Made by a program: the position numbers and the translations under genes
Assembly: GCA_947452415.1 (NCBI GenBank)
Contig: CANGCT010000003.1
Coordinates: forward strand, 1-61,683
Direction: 5' to 3'
DNA length: 61,683 nt
DNA from: Flavobacteriaceae bacterium
GTDB taxonomy: Bacteria; Bacteroidota; Bacteroidia; Flavobacteriales; Flavobacteriaceae
Notes under the pieces: generated by a model
What the model saw: only the letters and a program-made list of their open reading frames with translations
Told to the model about the DNA's origin: nothing
Databases searched by the model: none
Shown: in pieces, positions 8,410-19,303 of the stretch
Numbering within the stretch: position 1 is the first letter of the stretch
Layout of the letters: the number at the start of each line of letters is the position of its first letter

Positions 8410-9597
8410 TTAATGTTTTTTTAAATCGACTAATAGTTTGTCCAATTCTTCTGTTTTCCATCCAAAATTAGTTGCAACGGTTTTAGCATTGTTGGCATAA
8501 AGCATTGCATTGGTAAAATCTTTTTCTTTAGCGTATAATTTGACAATTAAAAGGTATTTATCTAGAGACTCTCCTAAAGTTAATGCTTGTTTGGCCCAGG
8601 ATACTGCAAGATCTAAACTCTTTTTATCGTCCAAATGAGCCAAATAATTGTTAGAAATATCTACTAAAGTATTAGAATCTTTCCAAGCGAATTTATCTAC
8701 TGAAGATTCTGCTGTTTTTTTGTAATTTTTCCAATTTTGTGAATATTCATTTAAAGTCAAATCGTATCTAAATAATAAAGAATCTACTTTTCGAATTTGA
8801 AAAGCAGCAGCAATAGACCTTTTTTTATTGTAACGGATTGTATCACCAAAGTCTACCAAAGGTTTTAAATTGTCAGAAGTCATATAAATTAATTTCTTTT
8901 CAATTCTAGAAAGAGTTACAACTTTTGCAAATTCTTCTTTTTTAGCAACTATAAACGGAACTTCTTTAGCGTCAATATTATTAATGCCATTGGCTATAAT
9001 TTTCCAGTTTAGTTCGGTAAACAATTCGGCTTCCGATTTTGTTTTTAAATATTTTTGTGTTATTTCGGTAGCATCAAATCCAGCTTTTCTGGTTACAATG
9101 ATGTATCGCAAACAGTTTTCTGCATTCGAATTATCTGCATCGAATTTGTCTTTTATAATATTAAATTGATTTTCTGCAACTAACGATTTAGTTCCTTCCA
9201 AAATAAATACATCTTTTTTTAATTCCCCAGAAATACAGTATAATAAATTTTCATTATTATCTATAAATGCAAAAGTAGGGTAGGATTTTACTAAAAATTT
9301 AGATTGAAGTTTGTTTTTTAAGGTAGTTCCATCAGCAGATTCGGCATCTACCGCAACACAAATATAAGAAGTGCTATAAAATTTTATTACATCAGCATCT
9401 ATAAAAATTTCCTCTTTCATTTTTTTGCAGTGCGAACACCATTTAGCATAAAACATCAAAGCAATTGGTTTGTTTTCTTTTTTTGCTTGCGCCAAAGCAA
9501 TATCATAATTAGTATCTAAAAACAAGGTTTGCTTTTGAGCAAAAGTGGAAGTACTTACTAAAAATGTCAATAAAAAATATAAAAACAATCTATTCAT
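8410..9597 (-). CDS. Periplasmic thioredoxin-fold protein
   Basis: A 395-residue exported protein. The signal peptide is MNRLFLYFLLTFLVSTSTFAQ, then a thioredoxin-like domain (about 25-140) with the active-site motif W53-C54-S-H-C57 in FYAKWCSHCKKM. The remaining 250 residues are helical-looking and repeat-like, with TPR-like spacing near the C-terminus (NNYLAHLDDKKSLDLAVSWA). The active site is intact, so a disulfide reductase or isomerase role in the periplasm is likely. The partner is not evident. It lies 2 bp after rsmE and 4 bp before the DUF4159 gene in the tsaD operon. Confidence 0.85.
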   Translation of the reverse strand: MNRLFLYFLLTFLVSTSTFAQKQTLFLDTNYDIALAQAKKENKPIALMFYAKWCSHCKKMKEEIFIDADVIKFYSTSYICVAVDAESADGTTLKNKLQSKFLVKSYPTFAFIDNNENLLYCISGELKKDVFILEGTKSLVAENQFNIIKDKFDADNSNAENCLRYIIVTRKAGFDATEITQKYLKTKSEAELFTELNWKIIANGINNIDAKEVPFIVAKKEEFAKVVTLSRIEKKLIYMTSDNLKPLVDFGDTIRYNKKRSIAAAFQIRKVDSLLFRYDLTLNEYSQNWKNYKKTAESSVDKFAWKDSNTLVDISNNYLAHLDDKKSLDLAVSWAKQALTLGESLDKYLLIVKLYAKEKDFTNAMLYANNAKTVATNFGWKTEELDKLLVDLKKH

Positions 9598-9599
9598 AA

Positions 9600-10304
9600 T
9601 CAGTTATTTGTAAAAACAACACTATGGCAAGCTACCATTGCTGCTGTTTCAGTTCGCAATCTAGTTTCACCCAAAGATATCGGAATATATTTATTGTTCA
9701 AAGCCATTTCAATTTCTTTAACAGAAAAATCTCCTTCTGGGCCAATTAATAAAGTTACATCTTCATTCGGTAGTAATTGTGATTTTAAGGATTTCTTATC
9801 TGTTTCTTCGCAATGTGCCATAAATTTCTGGCCTTTAAATTCTTTTTTTAAAAAGTCTTTAAATAAAATTGGGTCGTTTAATTTTGGCATATAACAATGC
9901 AACGATTGCTTCATTGCCGATTCAATTATCTTTTGGTAACGATCTATTTTTATAACTTTCCTTTCGGAATGATCGCAAATAATTGGTGTGATTTCTTGAA
10001 TGCCAATTTCGGTTGCTTTTTCTAAAAACCACTCGTAACGTTCGTTCATTTTTGTAGGAGCTACCGCAAGATGCAAATGAAATTTTGAGGTTTCTTGTTT
10101 AGTAAACGAAAGAACATTTACAGTGCATTTAGAATCGGATGCTAATGCAATTTCAGTTTTAAATAAAAAGCCTAAACCATTAGTAACAAATAGAATATCT
10201 CTTTCTTGTTTACGTAATACTTTAATTATGTGTTTACTTTCTTCTTTATCAAAAATAAAAGAAGTTAGTGCCTCGTTAATTGTAGGGTTATAGAATAATT
10301 GCAT
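9600..10304 (-). CDS. rsmE: 16S rRNA (uracil-1498-N3)-methyltransferase
   Basis: A 234-residue SPOUT-class methyltransferase that modifies U1498 of 16S rRNA in assembled 30S subunits. Signatures are LAVAPTKMNERYEWFLEKATEIG, the knot motif LLIGPEGDFS and SLGETRLRTETAAM, which form the SAM-binding trefoil knot. The ORF is open 13 codons further upstream into tsaD, but the ATG at 10304 (MQLFYNPTIN) matches the family N-terminus and places the start one base after the tsaD stop. Confidence 0.93.
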   Translation of the reverse strand: MQLFYNPTINEALTSFIFDKEESKHIIKVLRKQERDILFVTNGLGFLFKTEIALASDSKCTVNVLSFTKQETSKFHLHLAVAPTKMNERYEWFLEKATEIGIQEITPIICDHSERKVIKIDRYQKIIESAMKQSLHCYMPKLNDPILFKDFLKKEFKGQKFMAHCEETDKKSLKSQLLPNEDVTLLIGPEGDFSVKEIEMALNNKYIPISLGETRLRTETAAMVACHSVVFTNN

Positions 10305-10305
10305 A

Positions 10306-11328
10306 TTAAAACTCAATTCGTGCTTTAGAAACAACTCCAGCATCGTTAAACTTATTTTCTAAATATTTTTGGTAGCCAACAATCCCAATCATAGCAGCGT
10401 TATCAGTAGTATATTCGAATTTTGGAATGAAGGTTTTCCATCCGTATTTTGGTTCTGCTGCTTTAAGAGTATCTCTTATTCCAGAATTCGCAGAAACTCC
10501 TCCTCCAATAGCAATTTGTTTTATTCCTGTTTCGGCAACAGCCAATTTTAATTTATCCATCAAAATTTCAATTATAGTGTGTTGAATGGAAGCACAAATA
10601 TCTGCTTTATTCTCTTCAATAAAATTTGGATTTAGCACCACATTTTTTTGAATAAAATATAATATTTGAGTCTTTAATCCAGAGAAACTGAAATTCAATC
10701 CTGGAACTTTTGGTTTGGTAAAGGCAAACTTTTTAGGGTCTCCTTCTTTAGCAAACTTATCTATTAAAGGCCCTCCAGGGTAGGGAAGCCCCATAATTTT
10801 AGCCGATTTATCAAACGCTTCTCCAACAGCATCATCGGTAGTTTCACCAATGATTTCCATATCAAAAAAACTAGAAACTTTTACAATTTGGGTATGTCCG
10901 CCAGAAATAGTTAAGGCCAAAAATGGAAATTCTGGTTTGTCAAATCCTACTTCATCAATAAAATGCGCCAAGATGTGCGCGTGCATATGGTTCACAGCAA
11001 TTAGCGGAATATGTAAGGCCAAAGCCAATGATTTAGCAAAGGAAGTTCCAACCAACAAAGACCCCATCAATCCAGGTCCTTGTGTAAAAGCAATAGCAGT
11101 AAGATTTTGCATTGGTATTCCCGCTTTTTTTATCGCCATATCAATTACAGGAACTATGTTTTGCTGGTGGGCTCTTGACGCTAGTTCGGGCACCACACCA
11201 CCATATTCTTCATGGATTTTTTGACTTGCAACAACGTTGGATAAAACAGTATTATTTTTTAAAACTGCAGCAGCAGTATCGTCACAGGAACTTTCTATAG
11301 CAAGAATAAAAACGTCATTGTTGGGCAT
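10306..11328 (-). CDS. tsaD: tRNA threonylcarbamoyladenosine synthase subunit TsaD
   Basis: A 340-residue ASKHA-fold protein. With TsaB, TsaC and TsaE it forms t6A at position 37 of ANN-decoding tRNAs in the cytoplasm. Metal-binding H114 and H118 lie in NHMHAH, SGGHTQI is the phosphate-binding loop, GGGVSANSGIR and TTDNAAMIG complete the nucleotide site, and the FTQGPGLMGSLLVG segment is typical. An ATG three codons upstream is open, but MPNNDVFILAIESSCDD fits the family start better. It is the first gene of a tightly packed minus-strand operon that runs down to 4621, with a good promoter at 11392-11423. Confidence 0.96.
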   Translation of the reverse strand: MPNNDVFILAIESSCDDTAAAVLKNNTVLSNVVASQKIHEEYGGVVPELASRAHQQNIVPVIDMAIKKAGIPMQNLTAIAFTQGPGLMGSLLVGTSFAKSLALALHIPLIAVNHMHAHILAHFIDEVGFDKPEFPFLALTISGGHTQIVKVSSFFDMEIIGETTDDAVGEAFDKSAKIMGLPYPGGPLIDKFAKEGDPKKFAFTKPKVPGLNFSFSGLKTQILYFIQKNVVLNPNFIEENKADICASIQHTIIEILMDKLKLAVAETGIKQIAIGGGVSANSGIRDTLKAAEPKYGWKTFIPKFEYTTDNAAMIGIVGYQKYLENKFNDAGVVSKARIEF

Positions 11329-11391
11329 TAGGCACAATTTTTGAATTATATTTGAATAAACGGCAGAAAACGATTATTTTTACATCGACTA

Positions 11392-11423
11392 CAAAAGTAA
11401 CTATTTTAGATCTAATGCACCAA
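11392..11423 (-). promoter_or_regulatory. Promoter of the tsaD operon
   Basis: Read on the minus strand: TTG (11423-11421), 21-base spacer, TACTTTTG (11399-11392), a full match to TTG-N17..23-TAnnTTTG. The leader to the tsaD start is about 60 nt. It lies in the 195-bp divergent region shared with tamB. Confidence 0.7.
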
Positions 11424-11483
11424 TAGCAAGGGATTATTTGTTTTTGAAAGAATTGGAATATTAAAAAAGTAAGAATTTTTGTA

Positions 11484-11491
11484 TATATTTG
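11484..11491 (+). promoter_or_regulatory. -7 box upstream of tamB
   Basis: TATATTTG matches TAnnTTTG. No TTG lies at the right spacing (the nearest upstream is 28 bp away). It overlaps the open N-terminal extension of tamB, which argues for the start at 11524 rather than 11479. Confidence 0.4.
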
Positions 11492-11523
11492 TTAGCAATA
11501 GCTTTATTAAAGCAAATCAAATT

Positions 11524-14500
11524 TTGAAAGAAAAAAAAATCAATACCCGATATAAAACCTTCAAAAAAATAGTAATCCGCACCATTATTGTGCTCGTAAT
11601 ACTTTTATTATCACTTGGTCTTGCTTTATCCTTGCCGGTTGTTCAAACTAAAATTGCCCATTATGTTACCGAAAATCTCAATAAAAAATTTGGTACCAAT
11701 ATTTATGTAGATCAAGTAGAAATCACAATATTTGGAGGGGTTCAATTAAAGAAAGTTTTAATTAAAGACGAGAAAAAAGACACTTTAATTTATTCCAAAA
11801 GATTAATTACAAGTGTTTTAGATACTAAAAAGTTGTTAGATGGAAATTTAATTTTCGGGGATCTTACAGCAGATGCCTTGACTGTAAATGTAAAAACCTA
11901 TAAGGGAAATACGGATACTAATTTAGATAAATTTATTGCCGCTTTTGACGATGGAAAACCTGCATCAGGTAAATTTTTAATGTCTTCCGATAAGTTGACT
12001 CTTAAAAATTGTAGATTTCGAGAAATTGACTACAATCGTGAAGTGCCGCTAGATGTAGATTTTACCAAGATAAATGCAGTAGCTTCCGATTTTAAAATTA
12101 TAGGCCCTAATGTTTACACCAATGTGGATGAAATGTCTTTTATGGACCATAGAGGTTTATTTATAGAAAACATAAAGACAAAATTCACCTATACCAAAAA
12201 GAATATCCGTTTGGAAAATCTCGATTTAAAAACAGCTGAATCTTCTTTAAAAGGTGCCGTTATTCTTAAATACGAGAGAAAAGATTTTAAAGATTTTAAT
12301 AACAAAGTGATTTTTGATGTAATTACTAAAGATGCATCCTTATCCACTAATGATATTGGACACTTTTACAATGAATTAGGCAAAAACCAACAGTTTACTT
12401 TAAGTGGTAAAATTAATGGCTCCTTGAATAATTTTACCGCCAAAAATTTGTATTTAAAAGATTCTAAGAACTCTGTTATATCAGGCACGGTAAACTTTAA
12501 AAACCTTTTTGCTAAAAAAGGAAAAGGCGAATTTTATATGAAAGGTTCCTTTGCAAAAGTGAGTTCTAATTATGATAATTTAATTTCTTTACTTCCGAAC
12601 GTTTTAGGTAAAAATTTGCCCTCTTCTTTAAAGAAATTTGGGCAATTTAATTTAAAAGGTAAAGCCGAAGTTACTAAAAATAGTATTGATACCGATTTTT
12701 TATTACAAACTAAATTAGGAACGATTGCTTCCAAATTAGTAATGACCAATTTGAATACTATTGAAAACGCTTCCTATTCGGGAAATGTAATTCTAGACCA
12801 ATTTAATTTAGGTAGTTTTTTAAATAAAAAAGATTTAGGTTTTGCCAGTCTAAATATTGATTTAGATGGAAAAGGATTTACCGAAAAATATTTAGACACT
12901 AAGTTTTCTGGGGAAGTGAAAAATATAGATTATAAAGGCTACAATTATAAAAATATTTTGGCGGATGGTTCTTTTAAAAAGCCAATATTTAAAGGAAAAG
13001 TTAATATAAATGATCCTAATTTATTTTTAGATTTTGATGGCAATGTAGATTTAAGTAAAAAAGAAAAAACATTTGATTTCCATGCCAAAGTAGACTATGC
13101 CAATCTAAAAAGATTGAATTTCATTAAAGATACTATTTCTGTTTTTAAAGGAGATGTAGTCATGAAAGTATCCGGAAATTCTTTGGATACCATGAAAGGC
13201 GAAATTGTTGTTAGTAATGCTTCTTACCAAAACTCTAAAGATATTTATTTCTTTGATAATCTAACTATCAACTCTAGTTTTGATACAAATAATGAACATA
13301 CTATTTCCTTGTATTCTCCAAATGAAATGAATGGAAAAATTCAAGGTAAGTTTGAATTTTCTCAAATTCAAACGATGGTTCAAAATTCATTAGGTAGTCT
13401 ATACACCAATTATAAACCCAATGTTTTAAAAAAAGGGCAATATTTAAAATTTAATTTTTTGCAGTTTAATAAATTAATTGAAATTTTAAACCCTAAGATT
13501 TCCTTGGATGCTACTGCAGTTTTAAATGGTCAAATTAAAGGAGATGATAATGATTTTAAATTAAAATTTTCTACTAAAACAATAGATGCTTTTAACGTTC
13601 ATTTAGACAATATTCAATTGGAAATTGACAATAAGAACCCGTTGTACAATACTTATGTTCAAATGGATAGCATAAAAACAAAACAATATAAAGTTAGAGA
13701 TTTTTCATTAATCAATGCCACTTCAAAAGATACCTTGTCGTTTAGAACTGAATTTAAAGGAGGCGAAAAAGGAACTGATTTTTATAATTTAAATTTATAC
13801 CACACTATTGACAAAAACAACCAAAACATTATAGGTTTCAGTAAATCGGAAATGATGTTTAAGGATTTCCTATGGTACATAAACGAACAAGAAAACGATA
13901 AAAACAAAATAGTTTTTGATAAAGATTTTAAGAATTTTAATTTTGAAGACATTATCGTTTCCCATGAAGAACAGTCGATGCAATTAAAAGGATTGATAAG
14001 CGGTACTAGAAGTAAAGATTTACAATTAACATTTCAAAATGTTAATCTAAATAAAGTCACACCTTCCGTAAATAAATTTAAGTTTGATGGAAACTTAAAT
14101 GGCGAGGTGTTTATAAAACAAAATGAAGCTATTTACCAGCCTACAGCAACTTTAGACATTGAAGATTTGCAAATAAACGATAATGCATTAGGAAATTTAA
14201 ACTTAGATATTACTGGCAATAATGAATTTTCAAGATTTGAGATAGTTTCAAAAATTGAAAATGAAAACGTAAAATCTTTTAGCGCCGATGGAGATTTAGA
14301 AATTGTAAAAAACGAAACTTTTTTAGATTTGAATTTAAATTTTCAGAGATTTAATTTAGGAATATTGAGCAATTTAGGAGGGGAAGTTATTTCCAATATT
14401 AGAGGTTTTGCTTCTGGAAATGCTAGAGTTAACGGAAATGTTAATGATATTAATTATTCGGGGAAATTATTTGTAGACGACGCAGGACTTTCTATTCCGT

Positions 14501-16050
14501 ATTTGAATGTAGATTATAAAATTAAGAATCATTCGGCAGTTGATATAACACAAAATAAATTCATTGTAGAAAAAACGCAATTATTTGATACTAAATTTAA
14601 TACCTCTGGAAACATGGAAGGTTTTATCAAGCACAAACAATTTGGTGATTGGGAATTGGACTTGACAATTGATTCCGATAGAATTTTAGCTTTAAATACC
14701 AAAGACCATGAAGATGTGGCTTATTTTGGGACCGCCTTTATAAACGGAAGTGCTACAATAAAAGGACCAACTAGTGGATTGTCTATTAATGTAAATGCCG
14801 AATCCGGAAAAGGAACAGACATCAAAATTCCTATAAACGATGCAAGCTCTATAAGCGAGAATAATTATATCCATTTTTTAACTAAAGGAGAAAAATACGG
14901 AACGGGAACTAAAGATGCAGAATTCATTCGAAATTATAATGGACTTCAAATGAATTTTGAATTTAATATTACACCGGTTGCCAATATTGAAGTGATTTTG
15001 AATAGAGATTCAGGGCACGGTATGAAAGGAAAAGGAGTTGGAACCTTAAATATGAATATTAATACTTTAGGTAAATTTGAAATGTATGGCGACTTTACCG
15101 TTTGGGAAGGCTCATACAATTTTAAATATGGTGGCATTATTGACAAACAATTTACAGTTAAAAAATATGGTTCTATAGTTTGGGATGGTAATCCGTACAA
15201 AGCAATCTTAAATTTAGAAGCTGTATCTAAAAACATTACCGCTAATCCAGCAGTATTAATTGATAATGCTTCTTTTAATAAAAAAATTCCGGTAGAAGTT
15301 ATCATTGGATTGAAAGGAACTATTACCAATCCGGAGCCTGATTTTAATATTAATTTTCCAAATGTTAGTTCCGTAATTAAATCAGAAATAGAAACCAAAC
15401 TTGGTGATAAAGACATACGACAAACACAGGCTTTGTATCTACTTTCTACAGGTGGATTTTTAAGTCAAGAAGGGCTTAGCCAATCGCAAGTTACCAATAG
15501 TTTTTATGAAAAAGCATCGGCATTGTTTGGTGATATCTTTAATAATAAAGATAGCAAAATGAATGTGGAAGTTTCCTATACTGCTGCCGATAAAACTGCA
15601 TTACGACCCACAGATGGAAGAGTAATTGCTTCTATATCTACCCAAATAAACGAACGAATCACTATTAATGGAAAAGTTGGGGTGCCTACAGGTGGAGTTT
15701 CGGAAACAGCAATTGTTGGAAACTTTGAAATGCAATACCGTGTAAACGAAGACGGTACCTTAAATTTAAGAGTTTTTAATAAAGAAAATGATATTAATTA
15801 TATCGGACAAGGAATTGGTTATACACAAGGTACTGGGATTTCGTATGAAGTAGATTTTGATACCTTTAAAGAATTGGTTAATAAGATTTTTAAGAAAAAT
15901 ATAATTGATAGGGAGAAAAAAGTTAATACTGAAAATCCTACCAAAGCAACCAAAATGCTCCCTAGTTATATTAATATGGAAAAAGAAAATTCCATCCCTA
16001 AAAAAACTTCACAAAACAATCTTCAAAATAGAGAAGGAAAATTAGAATAG
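11524..16050 (+). CDS. TamB/DUF490-family translocation and assembly protein
   Basis: A very large envelope protein, 1508 residues from the TTG at 11524. One N-terminal membrane anchor (VIRTIIVLVILLLSLGLAL) is followed by more than 1000 residues of beta-rich repeats (AsmA/TamB-like, many N-x-D/K strands). A C-terminal TamB domain ends with DIRQTQALYLLSTGGF and the barrel-like FEMQYRVNEDGTLNLRVFN segment. TamB-type proteins bridge the inner and outer membranes and are implicated in outer-membrane protein insertion and phospholipid transport. The frame is open to a TTG at 11479, but that extension overlaps a -7 box. No ATG exists before the anchor, so a TTG start is needed. It is divergent from tsaD. 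About 60 Lys/Asn-rich residues follow the TamB domain. Confidence 0.9.
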   Translation: MKEKKINTRYKTFKKIVIRTIIVLVILLLSLGLALSLPVVQTKIAHYVTENLNKKFGTNIYVDQVEITIFGGVQLKKVLIKDEKKDTLIYSKRLITSVLDTKKLLDGNLIFGDLTADALTVNVKTYKGNTDTNLDKFIAAFDDGKPASGKFLMSSDKLTLKNCRFREIDYNREVPLDVDFTKINAVASDFKIIGPNVYTNVDEMSFMDHRGLFIENIKTKFTYTKKNIRLENLDLKTAESSLKGAVILKYERKDFKDFNNKVIFDVITKDASLSTNDIGHFYNELGKNQQFTLSGKINGSLNNFTAKNLYLKDSKNSVISGTVNFKNLFAKKGKGEFYMKGSFAKVSSNYDNLISLLPNVLGKNLPSSLKKFGQFNLKGKAEVTKNSIDTDFLLQTKLGTIASKLVMTNLNTIENASYSGNVILDQFNLGSFLNKKDLGFASLNIDLDGKGFTEKYLDTKFSGEVKNIDYKGYNYKNILADGSFKKPIFKGKVNINDPNLFLDFDGNVDLSKKEKTFDFHAKVDYANLKRLNFIKDTISVFKGDVVMKVSGNSLDTMKGEIVVSNASYQNSKDIYFFDNLTINSSFDTNNEHTISLYSPNEMNGKIQGKFEFSQIQTMVQNSLGSLYTNYKPNVLKKGQYLKFNFLQFNKLIEILNPKISLDATAVLNGQIKGDDNDFKLKFSTKTIDAFNVHLDNIQLEIDNKNPLYNTYVQMDSIKTKQYKVRDFSLINATSKDTLSFRTEFKGGEKGTDFYNLNLYHTIDKNNQNIIGFSKSEMMFKDFLWYINEQENDKNKIVFDKDFKNFNFEDIIVSHEEQSMQLKGLISGTRSKDLQLTFQNVNLNKVTPSVNKFKFDGNLNGEVFIKQNEAIYQPTATLDIEDLQINDNALGNLNLDITGNNEFSRFEIVSKIENENVKSFSADGDLEIVKNETFLDLNLNFQRFNLGILSNLGGEVISNIRGFASGNARVNGNVNDINYSGKLFVDDAGLSIPYLNVDYKIKNHSAVDITQNKFIVEKTQLFDTKFNTSGNMEGFIKHKQFGDWELDLTIDSDRILALNTKDHEDVAYFGTAFINGSATIKGPTSGLSINVNAESGKGTDIKIPINDASSISENNYIHFLTKGEKYGTGTKDAEFIRNYNGLQMNFEFNITPVANIEVILNRDSGHGMKGKGVGTLNMNINTLGKFEMYGDFTVWEGSYNFKYGGIIDKQFTVKKYGSIVWDGNPYKAILNLEAVSKNITANPAVLIDNASFNKKIPVEVIIGLKGTITNPEPDFNINFPNVSSVIKSEIETKLGDKDIRQTQALYLLSTGGFLSQEGLSQSQVTNSFYEKASALFGDIFNNKDSKMNVEVSYTAADKTALRPTDGRVIASISTQINERITINGKVGVPTGGVSETAIVGNFEMQYRVNEDGTLNLRVFNKENDINYIGQGIGYTQGTGISYEVDFDTFKELVNKIFKKNIIDREKKVNTENPTKATKMLPSYINMEKENSIPKKTSQNNLQNREGKLE

Positions 16051-16203
16051 AGCTATTATTTTTAAAAATTTCTTAATTACCTCCTTTGTTACTTAAAACT
16101 TATCAACGAAAACGATTTAAATTGTTAATATCGTAGAAGTATTTATTAATGTCGTATTTTATATACTTATTCTTTGTTAATTTTACATTTTAAAACAAAA
16201 AAA

Positions 16204-17190
16204 ATGTCAAAAATGATAAAAAAAATAGGGGTACTTACTTCTGGAGGAGATTCTCCAGGAATGAATGCCGCTATCCGATCTGTTGTTCGAACCTGTGCTT
16301 ACCATAACATTGAGTGTGTTGGTATATATAGAGGATACCAAGGAATGATTGAGGGAGATTTCAAAGAAATGGGTCCACGATCGGTAAATAACATTATCAA
16401 CAAGGGAGGAACAATATTAAAGTCGGCACGTTCAAAAGAATTCATGACTATAGAAGGTCGAAAAAAAGCTTTTGACAGTTTGACTGCAGCTGGAATTCAA
16501 GCTTTTGTTGTTATTGGGGGAGACGGTAGTTTTACAGGAGCTGAAATTTTTAATAGTGAATACGGTTTTCCCGTAATAGGAATTCCAGGAACTATTGATA
16601 ATGATATTTATGGCACAAGCCATACATTAGGTTTTGACACAGCATTAAATACTGTAGTAGAATGTATAGATAAAATACGCGATACTGCAAGTTCTCATAA
16701 TAGACTTTTTTTAGTTGAAGTTATGGGAAGAGATGCTGGGCATATTGCACTTAATGCAGGTATTGGAGCTGGCGCAGAAGAAATTCTTATTCCAGAAGAA
16801 AATTTAGGATTAGATCGTCTTTTAGAATCTTTGCGCAAAAGTAAAGCTTCTGGAAAATCATCTAGTATTGTAGTAATTGCAGAAGGAGATAAAATTGGTA
16901 AAAATGTATTCGAACTAAAAGATTACATAGAAGAAAATTTTCCAGAATACGACATTCGAGTTTCAGTTTTAGGTCACATGCAACGTGGAGGATCTCCTTC
17001 TTGCTTTGACAGAGTTCTTGCTAGTAGACTTGGTGTAAAAGCAGTAGAATCTATTTTAGAAGGGAAATCCAATTATATGGTTGGAATGCTAAACGATAAG
17101 GTAGCATTAACTCCTTTAGAACAAGCTATTAAAGGACATTCTGAAATAGATAGAGATTTACTTAGAGTGTCCGATATTATGACAACTTAA
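16204..17190 (+). CDS. pfkA: ATP-dependent 6-phosphofructokinase
   Basis: A 328-residue cytoplasmic glycolytic enzyme that phosphorylates fructose 6-phosphate to fructose 1,6-bisphosphate. TSGGDSPGMNAA (residues 12-23) is the ATP loop, GGDGSFTGA is the second nucleotide motif, and PGTIDNDIYGT contains the catalytic aspartate. MGRDAGHIA and LGHMQRGGSPS are substrate-binding motifs. Glycine after GGD (GGDGS) points to ATP rather than PPi as donor. The frame is open ten codons upstream, but MSKMIKKIGVLTSGG matches the family start. gapA follows after 103 bp. Confidence 0.97.
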   Translation: MSKMIKKIGVLTSGGDSPGMNAAIRSVVRTCAYHNIECVGIYRGYQGMIEGDFKEMGPRSVNNIINKGGTILKSARSKEFMTIEGRKKAFDSLTAAGIQAFVVIGGDGSFTGAEIFNSEYGFPVIGIPGTIDNDIYGTSHTLGFDTALNTVVECIDKIRDTASSHNRLFLVEVMGRDAGHIALNAGIGAGAEEILIPEENLGLDRLLESLRKSKASGKSSSIVVIAEGDKIGKNVFELKDYIEENFPEYDIRVSVLGHMQRGGSPSCFDRVLASRLGVKAVESILEGKSNYMVGMLNDKVALTPLEQAIKGHSEIDRDLLRVSDIMTT

Positions 17191-17196
17191 AAAGTG

Positions 17197-17246
17197 TTTG
17201 TAGTTTATTGCTCAAGCTTATAAACCATAAAACAATTAACCACAAA
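17197..17246. repeat. Imperfect palindromic intergenic element, pfkA-gapA
   Basis: AGTTTATTGCT (17202-17212) is followed by an imperfect inverse, AGCTTATAAACC (17215-17226). Next comes TTAACCACAAA (17236-17246), an 11-mer that recurs exactly at 23607-23617 in another palindromic gap. The rest of the gap to gapA is A-rich. Confidence 0.45.
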
Positions 17247-17281
17247 TAAATAAACAATAAAAAATAATAAAATAACAATAA

Positions 17282-18295
<1,014 letters not shown>

Positions 18296-18308
18296 TAGTA
18301 AAAAAAAT

Positions 18309-18337
18309 CCCGTTATTTTATTTGTGGCGGGTTTTTT
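18309..18337 (+). terminator. Putative terminator after gapA
   Basis: CCCG (18309-18312) pairs with CGGG (18328-18331), with flanking A and T runs that can extend the stem past a mismatch, then six T residues. The core stem is short. Confidence 0.5.
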
Positions 18338-18363
18338 ATTAACCCAAAATACCAAACAAACCG

Positions 18364-19215
18364 ATGAAATTATTAGTCGATAGCGGCTCTACCAAGGCCG
18401 ATTGGATTGCTATAGATGAAAATGGCAAAGTGCTTTTTACTACCCAAACACTTGGATTAAACCCAGAAGTATTAGATAAAGAAGAAATTATCTCCCGTTT
18501 GGAAGATAAATTTGACATCTCTCACAATAAAGAAAAGGCAACACACCTATTCTTTTACGGAGCAGGATGTGGAACGGATAGAATGAAAGATTTTCTTAGT
18601 TTAGTTTTTCAAGAATATTTTTCCAGTGCTGCAATTGCAGTGCATGAAGATACTTATGCGGCAGTATATGCTACCACACCAAAAGATGAAAAAGCAATTG
18701 TTTGCATTCTAGGAACTGGTTCTAATTGTAGTTACTTTGACGGAAAAGTGTTACATCAAAAAGTGCAATCACTAGGATATATCGCTATGGATGATTGTTC
18801 TGGCAATCGTTTTGGACGTCATTTATTGCGTGGTTATTATTTTAATAAAATGCCCAAGGATTTAGCTTCTGAATTTGAAGAAGAATATAATTTAGAAGCA
18901 GATTATGTTAAAAATAATCTTTATAAAGAACCTAACCCAAATGCATATTTGGCAACATTTGCTAAGTTTTTAATTAAACACAAAGACACTGAATTTTGTA
19001 AAAAATATATTTATTCTGAATTAGAAGATTTTGTTGAAAATTATATAAAACAGTTTGATAATTGCACACAAATTCCAGTTCATTTTGTTGGTTCTATAGC
19101 TTTTTATCTAAAAGAAGAATTAATTGAAATCTTATCCAAACACAATATAAAAGTTGGTAATGTACTACGAAGACCAATAGATGGTTTAATTGCTTACCAT
19201 GTGATGAATAAATAA
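18364..19215 (+). CDS. BadF/BadG-type ATPase, N-acetylglucosamine-kinase-like
   Basis: A 283-residue ASKHA-fold protein. MKLLVDSGSTKADWIAID is the phosphate-1 loop typical of GlcNAc kinases of this superfamily. AIVCILGTGSNCSYFDG (phosphate 2/sugar site) and HFVGSIAFYLKEEL (adenosine motif) follow. Sugar kinases of this type phosphorylate N-acetylglucosamine or related amino sugars. The sequence alone does not fix the substrate, and a role in cell-wall or chitin sugar salvage is possible. It sits among glycolytic genes (gapA before, mgsA after) with its own terminator at 19221-19250. Confidence 0.8.
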   Translation: MKLLVDSGSTKADWIAIDENGKVLFTTQTLGLNPEVLDKEEIISRLEDKFDISHNKEKATHLFFYGAGCGTDRMKDFLSLVFQEYFSSAAIAVHEDTYAAVYATTPKDEKAIVCILGTGSNCSYFDGKVLHQKVQSLGYIAMDDCSGNRFGRHLLRGYYFNKMPKDLASEFEEEYNLEADYVKNNLYKEPNPNAYLATFAKFLIKHKDTEFCKKYIYSELEDFVENYIKQFDNCTQIPVHFVGSIAFYLKEELIEILSKHNIKVGNVLRRPIDGLIAYHVMNK

Positions 19216-19220
19216 CTTTA

Positions 19221-19250
19221 AAAACCTGATTTTCTAGTCAGGTTTTTTTT
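19221..19250 (+). terminator. Rho-independent terminator after the sugar-kinase-like gene
   Basis: AAAACCTGA (19221-19229), 8-nt loop, TCAGGTTTT (19238-19246), running into a long T-run. A perfect 9-bp stem. Confidence 0.85.
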
Positions 19251-19303
19251 TAATTTTACAAAGTAGTACTAAAAAAACTTTGTTTTAAAGCATAAACTGA
19301 CTT

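Noticed and set aside
10850..11224. Plus-strand open frame of 124 residues
   Set aside because: It lies wholly antisense to tsaD, whose motifs are intact, and shows no domain, signal or start context of its own.
14946..15416. Minus-strand open frame of 156 residues
   Set aside because: Antisense shadow of the conserved C-terminal part of tamB.
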